The position numbers and the translations under genes are program-made. Below the pieces are notes generated by a model that saw only the letters and a program-made list of their open reading frames with translations, made no database searches and had not been told where the DNA came from. 64,000 nucleotides of DNA from Coriobacteriaceae bacterium (GTDB lineage Bacteria > Actinomycetota > Coriobacteriia > Coriobacteriales > Coriobacteriaceae): positions 62,001 through 126,000 of the forward strand of contig CADFMD010000003.1 in assembly GCA_902835305.1 (NCBI GenBank), in the 5' to 3' direction. The stretch's first letter is position 1, and every line of letters begins with the position of its first letter. Positions 59,311 through 64,000 of the stretch are shown here, piece after piece.

Positions 59311-60213
59311 ATGGATCGCAAAAAAGCAATCGCGCTCTCATTTTCCGTTCCCGTCGCATGGGGCTTTTCGTACCCCCTCATGAAGATCGGCATGGACAGC
59401 ATGAACGCCACGAGCATCGTTGCGCTGCGCTGCATCATCGCCTTTGTGGCCTGCCTGCTGCTCTTCCACAAGCGCGCTTTCCGCATCAATCGCGACCTTA
59501 TGGTTCGCGCCGCCATCATCGGCGCCATCATGGCAACCGAGCTCACCTGCATGTGCTTGGGCTCCAGCCTTACTTCCGCCTCCACCGCCGGCTTTTTGCA
59601 GAGCCTGACGGTCGTGATCGTGCCGTTTGCCAACGCCGCCCTGCTGCGTCGCGCCCCCGAGCGCAAGGTGCTCGTCGGCACCGCCATCGTCACCTGCGGT
59701 ATGCTGCTGCTCTCGGGCGCCGACTTTACCAGCCTGAATCCCGGCGCGATCATCATGTTGCTCTCAGCCTTTATCTATGCCAGCCACATTATCGTAGCCA
59801 AGCGCTTTGTCGAAGAAGTCGACCCACTGGCCTTGGGTGTTTGGCAGCTGGGCTTTGGCGGCCTGTTCTCGGGCATCGCCGTATTTGCCTTTGGCGGCTT
59901 TACGCTTCCCAGCACGCCGAGCGAGGTCGCGGTCGTCGTCGCGCTCGCACTCATCTGCTCTGCCTACGGCTTTATCACCCAGACGCTCGTGCAGCCCCAC
60001 GTGCCCGCCGAGACCACCGGCTTTGCCTTCTCGCTCGAGCCGGTCTGCTCCGCCGTCTTCTCGTTCTTCCTGGTCGGCGAGGTCCTGAGCCCCATCGCCT
60101 TCTTTGGCGCCGCCCTCATCCTCACCGGCGTGATGGTGGCAACCGTCGAGCTCCCGTGCCTTCGCTCGCAAGGACACGCTCACATGGCAGGAGCGCCCGA
60201 GCGCGTCTCGTAG
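59311..60213 (+). CDS. EamA/DMT-family transporter
   Basis: The 300-residue protein has ten hydrophobic segments in two EamA repeats (about 5-140 and 150-285) with G-E-V-L-S-P-I-A before the last helix. It starts after AAGGAG. The LysR gene next door probably controls it. The substrate is unknown; it is only a distant paralogue of the transporter at 15306. Confidence 0.88.
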   Translation: MDRKKAIALSFSVPVAWGFSYPLMKIGMDSMNATSIVALRCIIAFVACLLLFHKRAFRINRDLMVRAAIIGAIMATELTCMCLGSSLTSASTAGFLQSLTVVIVPFANAALLRRAPERKVLVGTAIVTCGMLLLSGADFTSLNPGAIIMLLSAFIYASHIIVAKRFVEEVDPLALGVWQLGFGGLFSGIAVFAFGGFTLPSTPSEVAVVVALALICSAYGFITQTLVQPHVPAETTGFAFSLEPVCSAVFSFFLVGEVLSPIAFFGAALILTGVMVATVELPCLRSQGHAHMAGAPERVS

Positions 60214-60301
60214 ACCCCACTCTTCATGCAGCCGCGGCATAAAGGCAACCGGTGCGCCTTTACAATAGATGCCAACAGAGCATCTGCCATAAAGGAGCCC
60301 C

Positions 60302-61027
60302 ATGGACACCGCAACTCGCGACCGCAACATAACAACTTGGTTGGGCGATGCGCCGCAGCCGGTACGTGACACGACGAACCAGCTGCTCGAGCGCATCGCC
60401 CTTTTGCGTGCCGAGCAGACTATCTACCCAGCACAAGACGACATCCTCAATGCCCTCGCCTATACGCCGGCCAACCAAGTCAAGGTTGTCATTTTGGGTC
60501 AAGATCCCTATCACGAACCCAACCAGGCCATGGGGTTATCGTTCTCGGTCCCCGCGACGCAAACCAAGTTGCCGCCGAGTCTGCGCAACATCTATAAGGA
60601 ACTCAAAGCCGATCTGGACTGCCCCATTCCCGCCACGGGAGACCTAACCCCATGGGCACAACAGGGCGTCCTGCTCCTCAACACCACGCTCACCGTGCGC
60701 GAGCATGCCGCCAACTCGCACGCCAAACTGGGCTGGAGCACGCTCACCGACTATGTTATCGAACGCTGCTGCCTGCTGCCCCAACCGGTCGTCTTTTTGG
60801 CATGGGGACGCTTTGCCCAGCAAATGGTTGAGGGCAAGCTCGACGCAATCGGCGCGGGCAAGGCAACCGGCAAGTTCTGCCTGGCCTCTACGCACCCCTC
60901 GCCGCTTTCGGCCAACCGTGCCACGGCAGAACTCCCCGCCTTTATAGGGTCGCGCCCCTTCTCCGCTGCCAATCGGCTACTCGAACAGCACGGCTCGACC
61001 CCCGTCAACTGGACTTGCCTCGGCTAA
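60302..61027 (+). CDS. ung: Uracil-DNA glycosylase
   Basis: The 241-residue family 1 glycosylase has the water-activating motif G-Q-D-P-Y-H (Asp68), the L-L-N-T-T-L-T-V uracil pocket and the DNA-intercalating loop H-P-S-P-L-S. It removes uracil from DNA to start base excision repair. AAAGGAG precedes the ATG. Single gene ending at a strong terminator. Confidence 0.97.
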   Translation: MDTATRDRNITTWLGDAPQPVRDTTNQLLERIALLRAEQTIYPAQDDILNALAYTPANQVKVVILGQDPYHEPNQAMGLSFSVPATQTKLPPSLRNIYKELKADLDCPIPATGDLTPWAQQGVLLLNTTLTVREHAANSHAKLGWSTLTDYVIERCCLLPQPVVFLAWGRFAQQMVEGKLDAIGAGKATGKFCLASTHPSPLSANRATAELPAFIGSRPFSAANRLLEQHGSTPVNWTCLG

Positions 61028-61041
61028 AAATCAATACATCA

Positions 61042-61078
61042 AAAACGCGCCCGACGGATTTCCATCGGGCGCGTTTTC
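61042..61078. terminator. Bidirectional terminator between ung and the SDR gene
   Basis: AAAACGCGCCCGA pairs with TCGGGCGCGTTTT; A and T runs lie on the two sides, so it can stop transcripts from both convergent genes. Confidence 0.88.
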
Positions 61079-61758
61079 TACTCGGGCCAGATAAACTGAG
61101 TGCGGCCGGCCTCGCCGCCATCGATCAGCAGGCTCTGCCCGGTCATAAACCGGTTGGTCACGCCCACAAAGTAGATCCACTCGGCGATCTCTTGGGCGGT
61201 GGCCCAGCGTTTAAGCGGCGTGAGCTCCATAATCTGGTTCCACAGGTGCTCGTCTTCCATCACGCAACGGTTGAGCGGCGTGATAACGCCGCCCGGGTCC
61301 ACACTGTTGGCGATGGCCTGCGGCGCCAGGCGGTTTGCAAGGTTCTTGGTGTAGGCGATAACGCCACCCTTGCTGGCAGCATAGGCGGGAAACTCCGATC
61401 CCGTATGTCCGCTCGCCGACCCCACATTGACCACGGATTGGATAGCAGGCGCCGGCTTGGCGGCAAGCCCCTCTCCCACAAAGGCGTAGCGCTCGGTCAC
61501 GTTGATGGTGCCACGCAGGTTGGCGGCAATGTCATCGGCCGAATCCTGCGTACCGGCAACGTTCACGATTACCTGAGGCTCAAGGTCGCCTGGAAACGAG
61601 TTAGGCTCGCATACATCAACGATCAGATGGCGGTAGCGCTCGTGCTCAACCGTCGCCGGCAGCAGGTCAAAGCCCACGACCTCGTGGCCCTCGTCCAAAA
61701 AGCGCTGCACGCACGCGGCTCCGATACCGCCCGAAGCGCCCGTGATCAAAACCCGCAT
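61078..61758 (-). CDS. Short-chain dehydrogenase/reductase
   Basis: The 226-residue protein has the SDR cofactor motif G-A-S-G-G-I-G (residues 7-13), N-V-A-G, the catalytic Ser in N-V-G-S-A-S-G and Y-A-A-S-K. The acidic residue after the second strand (F-D-L) favours NAD. The substrate is not evident; bile-acid hydroxysteroid dehydrogenases belong to this superfamily, but nothing here proves that use. AAGGAG precedes the ATG. It follows the VUT transporter gene by 9 bases, so they share an operon. Confidence 0.88.
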   Translation of the reverse strand: MRVLITGASGGIGAACVQRFLDEGHEVVGFDLLPATVEHERYRHLIVDVCEPNSFPGDLEPQVIVNVAGTQDSADDIAANLRGTINVTERYAFVGEGLAAKPAPAIQSVVNVGSASGHTGSEFPAYAASKGGVIAYTKNLANRLAPQAIANSVDPGGVITPLNRCVMEDEHLWNQIMELTPLKRWATAQEIAEWIYFVGVTNRFMTGQSLLIDGGEAGRTQFIWPE

Positions 61759-61767
61759 ACTTGCTCC

Positions 61768-62490
61768 TTAGGCAGCTGCGTGGCGCTCGAGGTACTCGGA
61801 GCCCACATTCTCGCGCTCCCAGCCGCGCACGACCTTATAGCCCACGGGGCTCAGAAAGACCTCGCACAGCAGCTCGGCGACAGCGCCGGTCAGCGAGCAC
61901 ATAAGGACCTGCACCCAGGTCCAACCAAAGAACGTGTGGCTCACCACAATGGCAAAGACCAAGTTGTCGATAAACTGGCCAACACCCGTGGACACATAAG
62001 AGCGGAAGGCAAAGCTCGCAAAGTTATTCTTTTTGAGCATGCGGCCGAGCGACTGGTTGAGCGTGGAGTTAACCACGGCAGAAACGAGCATTGCCAGCGA
62101 AGAGCCCAGCACCACGTACCAGGTGCCGCCGATGGTGGCGTTAAGGGCGGCGTTGACCTCGATCATACCCGTGTCGTAGTAGGCACCCCACATGCCGGGC
62201 GTGAGCGAGCATGCCCAAAAGCACAGGCTCACGGCCAGGTTGACCAGCAGCGCGAGGATAGAGATTTTGATGGATGCCTTGGCGCCAAAGCGCTTGCAGA
62301 TCATGTCCTGGCACAAAAACGAAACCCAGCTCACCACAAAGCCGCAATCGAGTGCCAGATACGGCAGGCTGATAAGCTCTTTGTTGGCCAGCAGGTTCAT
62401 CATGATAACGCTCACGAAAAACAGCGAAACCGTTGCCGCGGGAATGCTCCGCAACAGGACCTTGTAGTCCTCCATGACCTTCTTGATCAT
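61768..62490 (-). CDS. VUT-family transporter (queuosine precursor type)
   Basis: The 240-residue protein has about six or seven hydrophobic segments and the pattern of the VUT/YhhQ family, including an early S-V-I-M-M-N-L-L-A-N-K and F-I-D-N-L-V-F. Family members import queuosine precursors such as preQ0 or preQ1. The leader upstream looks like a small preQ1-type riboswitch, which would agree. AAGGAG precedes the ATG. It is the first gene of an operon with the SDR gene. Confidence 0.82.
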   Translation of the reverse strand: MIKKVMEDYKVLLRSIPAATVSLFFVSVIMMNLLANKELISLPYLALDCGFVVSWVSFLCQDMICKRFGAKASIKISILALLVNLAVSLCFWACSLTPGMWGAYYDTGMIEVNAALNATIGGTWYVVLGSSLAMLVSAVVNSTLNQSLGRMLKKNNFASFAFRSYVSTGVGQFIDNLVFAIVVSHTFFGWTWVQVLMCSLTGAVAELLCEVFLSPVGYKVVRGWERENVGSEYLERHAAA

Positions 62491-62496
62491 TATGTA

Positions 62497-62545
62497 CTCC
62501 TTTGGTTTTAGGTTTAACGAGCAGGATATCGGACCCGAACTGCTC
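62497..62545 (-). ncRNA. Possible preQ1-I-type riboswitch leader
   Basis: Read leftward, GAGCAG and CTGCTC form a 6-bp stem with a 15-base loop, followed by the A-rich tail TTAAACCTAAAACCAAAGG that ends in the ribosome site of the VUT gene. The layout (stem, A-rich tail, and C bases at the loop end able to pair with the GG of the ribosome site) is that of preQ1-I riboswitches. The loop is longer than usual. Confidence 0.4.
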
Positions 62546-62604
62546 GGACGCCCCGGTCTTGAGACGACGGTGGGTATGATAGCCGCTCACACGGCATCAG
62601 GCAA

Positions 62605-62641
62605 GCAAACGGCGCGGCAGCCCCGCAAGGCCACCGCGCCG
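62605..62641 (-). terminator. Terminator of prfC
   Basis: Read leftward, GGCGCGG pairs with CCGCGCC across a 16-base interior, and GTTTGCTT follows. It lies 6 bases past the prfC stop. Confidence 0.6.
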
Positions 62642-62646
62642 GTGCG

Positions 62647-64000
62647 CTAAAACGTTACGTTGCCAAACTCCGACAGGATGAGGTCGGGGTTATGGTCGGT
62701 CGCCCAATCCACGTTCCATGGGCTCGTGAACAGCAGCAGCTTGCCGCCGCGCATATCCTCGACGCGCAGCGTGTCGCGCGTGAGCGAAAGACCCGGGATG
62801 TCGATGGTGTCGGGGTCGTTCTGGATCCAGCGAATGTCCGTATAGGGCAGCGGCTGGCGACGAACCTCGACGCGATACTCGGCCTTCAGGCGGCGCTCGA
62901 GCACCTCAAACTGCAGCACGCCGACCACGCCCACAATGACGCTCTCCATGCCGGCGCCGAGCTCGCGGAAGATCTGGATGGCGCCCTCCTGGGCAAGCTC
63001 CTCCATGCCCTTCACGAACTGTTTGCGCTTGAGCGTGTCGACCTGCGTGATGCGGGCGAACATCTCGGGGGCAAACGTCGGGATCTGCGGATACTGCACG
63101 TGGCGCTTGCCGGAGCACACGGTGTCGCCGATGCTAAAGATACCGGGGTCGAACAGGCCCACGATATCGCCGGCGTACGCCTCGTCCACGATAGCGCGGT
63201 CGTCGGCCATCATCGAGGTGCCCGTAGCCAGCTTGAGCTTGCGGTTGCCCTGCATATGGAAGGCATCCATGCCGCGCTCGAACTTGCCCGAGCAAATGCG
63301 CACAAAGGCAATGCGGTCGCGGTGGTTCTTGTCCATGTTGGCCTGGATCTTAAAGACAAAGCCGCTAAAGTCGTTCTCGGCGGGCGCGACCGGCTCGCTG
63401 GTGAGCGTATCGGTATAGGCGCGCGGCGTCGGCGCCAAGCGCAGGAACTCCTTAAGGAAGGGCTCCACGCCAAAGTTGGTAAGTGCCGAGCCAAAGAACG
63501 CCGGGCTCAGCTTGCCACAGGCCACGGCATCCAGGTCGAGCTCGTCACCGGCGCCATCGAGCAGCTCGATGTCGTCCATCAGGTTCTTATGGTTCTCCTC
63601 GCCAATAAGCTCATCCATGGCGGGATCGCCCAGCTCGGCCTCGACCTCAGCGACCTTCTTGGTGGCATTGGCGTGACCGTCGCCCTCAAAGGCGATAACG
63701 CGACGGGTCTGGCGATCGAATACGCCGCGGAAGTTACGACCGCTGCCGATCGGCCAGTTCATGGGATACGTATTGATGCCCAGGACGTTCTCGATCTCTT
63801 CCATGAGCTCAAACGGATCGCGAGCCTCGTGGTCGAGCTTGTTCACAAAGGTGAAGATGGGGATATGGCGCAGCGTGCAGACCTTAAAGAGCTTTTTTGT
63901 CTGGGCCTCGACGCCCTTGGCGCCGTCGATGACCATGACTGCGGCGTCGGCGGCCATAAGGGTACGGTAGGTATCCTCCGAAAAGTCCTGGTGGCCGGGG
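62647..64000 (-). CDS. prfC: Peptide chain release factor 3 (runs off the right edge)
   Basis: The C-terminal 450 or so residues of RF3 are present. At the right edge the frame reads P-G-H-Q-D-F-S-E-D-T-Y-R-T-L, the G3 region, and N-K-L-D (G4) follows inside the window; then come I-N-T-Y-P-M-N-W-P-I-G and the RF3-specific C-terminal domains. RF3 recycles RF1 and RF2 after termination, using GTP. The G1 motif and start lie beyond 64000. The gene ends at its own terminator. Confidence 0.95.
   Translation of the reverse strand, partial: PGHQDFSEDTYRTLMAADAAVMVIDGAKGVEAQTKKLFKVCTLRHIPIFTFVNKLDHEARDPFELMEEIENVLGINTYPMNWPIGSGRNFRGVFDRQTRRVIAFEGDGHANATKKVAEVEAELGDPAMDELIGEENHKNLMDDIELLDGAGDELDLDAVACGKLSPAFFGSALTNFGVEPFLKEFLRLAPTPRAYTDTLTSEPVAPAENDFSGFVFKIQANMDKNHRDRIAFVRICSGKFERGMDAFHMQGNRKLKLATGTSMMADDRAIVDEAYAGDIVGLFDPGIFSIGDTVCSGKRHVQYPQIPTFAPEMFARITQVDTLKRKQFVKGMEELAQEGAIQIFRELGAGMESVIVGVVGVLQFEVLERRLKAEYRVEVRRQPLPYTDIRWIQNDPDTIDIPGLSLTRDTLRVEDMRGGKLLLFTSPWNVDWATDHNPDLILSEFGNVTF

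Noticed and set aside
61078..61758. Assignment of the SDR gene as a bile-acid hydroxysteroid dehydrogenase
   Set aside because: The catalytic motif is general to the superfamily, and the operon partner is a VUT transporter, so there is no specific support.

Overview
The window is a 64 kb stretch of a high-GC, gene-dense bacterial chromosome. The gene set suggests a gut actinobacterium of the class Coriobacteriia, most like Collinsella: a bile salt hydrolase, surface proteins with an LAxTG-type sorting signal, a MocR-type regulator divergent from pdxST, a rubredoxin-first rubrerythrin, and many purine, pyrimidine and drug transporters. This is a judgement from content and codon use, not from an alignment. 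I see no rRNA, tRNA, CRISPR array or prophage. Both ends cut through a gene: a metallophosphoesterase on the left and peptide chain release factor 3 on the right.

Layout. 0-4.4 kb: metallophosphoesterase, a HIRAN protein with a small acidic partner, an aldehyde/alcohol dehydrogenase operon and rubrerythrin. 4.4-9.1 kb: a nuclease-fold gene between two copies of a 119-bp palindromic repeat, then pdxR divergent from pdxST. 9.1-9.5 kb: a stack of unrelated hairpin repeats. 9.5-20.2 kb: an RGG-repeat protein, an MFS exporter, two peptide-deformylase-like genes with different lost residues, an XRE-HTH/aminotransferase fusion, a LysR/DMT-transporter pair, the potassium transporter Kup and bile salt hydrolase. 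20.4-25.8 kb: an AzgA-type purine permease followed by two tandem copies of a gene for a wall-anchored beta-helix protein; a scrap of the permease 3' end between the copies records the duplication. 26-31.2 kb: hydrolase, uracil permease, a MetE-like methyltransferase, a LysR regulator and a HAD phosphatase. 31.4-33.5 kb: a TPP riboswitch with thiM, a thiamine-binding protein gene and thiE. 33.6-39.2 kb: patatin and two related c-di-GMP signalling proteins. 39.2-43 kb: a small membrane protein, an IS30-like remnant, a flavoprotein, an ArsC-like protein, a CobW GTPase and TrmL. 43-47.2 kb: an AT-richer accessory segment (EcsC, DUF4230, lipoprotein, serine recombinase). 47.2-53 kb: a UvrA-like ABC ATPase, an AAA ATPase and a TetM-like GTPase. 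53-64 kb: acetyltransferase, RsmJ, RlmA, MATE exporter, a second LysR/DMT pair, uracil-DNA glycosylase, SDR, a VUT-family transporter behind a possible preQ1 leader, and RF3.

How the genes work together. Cofactor supply is prominent: PLP (pdxR, pdxST), thiamine (the TPP riboswitch operon) and possibly queuosine precursor uptake. Single-gene regulator/target pairs recur (MocR/pdxST, two LysR/DMT pairs, a LysR beside a MetE-like gene), several with a palindrome in the shared intergenic space.

The most unusual feature is a set of at least five families of perfect or near-perfect hairpins. Many start within a few bases of a stop codon or contain it. The 119-bp family supplies the last codons and stop (L-S-E-stop) of two unrelated genes, and a 29-bp family sits at the 3' end of four genes between 43.0 and 50.9 kb. 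These may be stop-codon-proximal mobile palindromes reused as 3'-end processing or termination signals.
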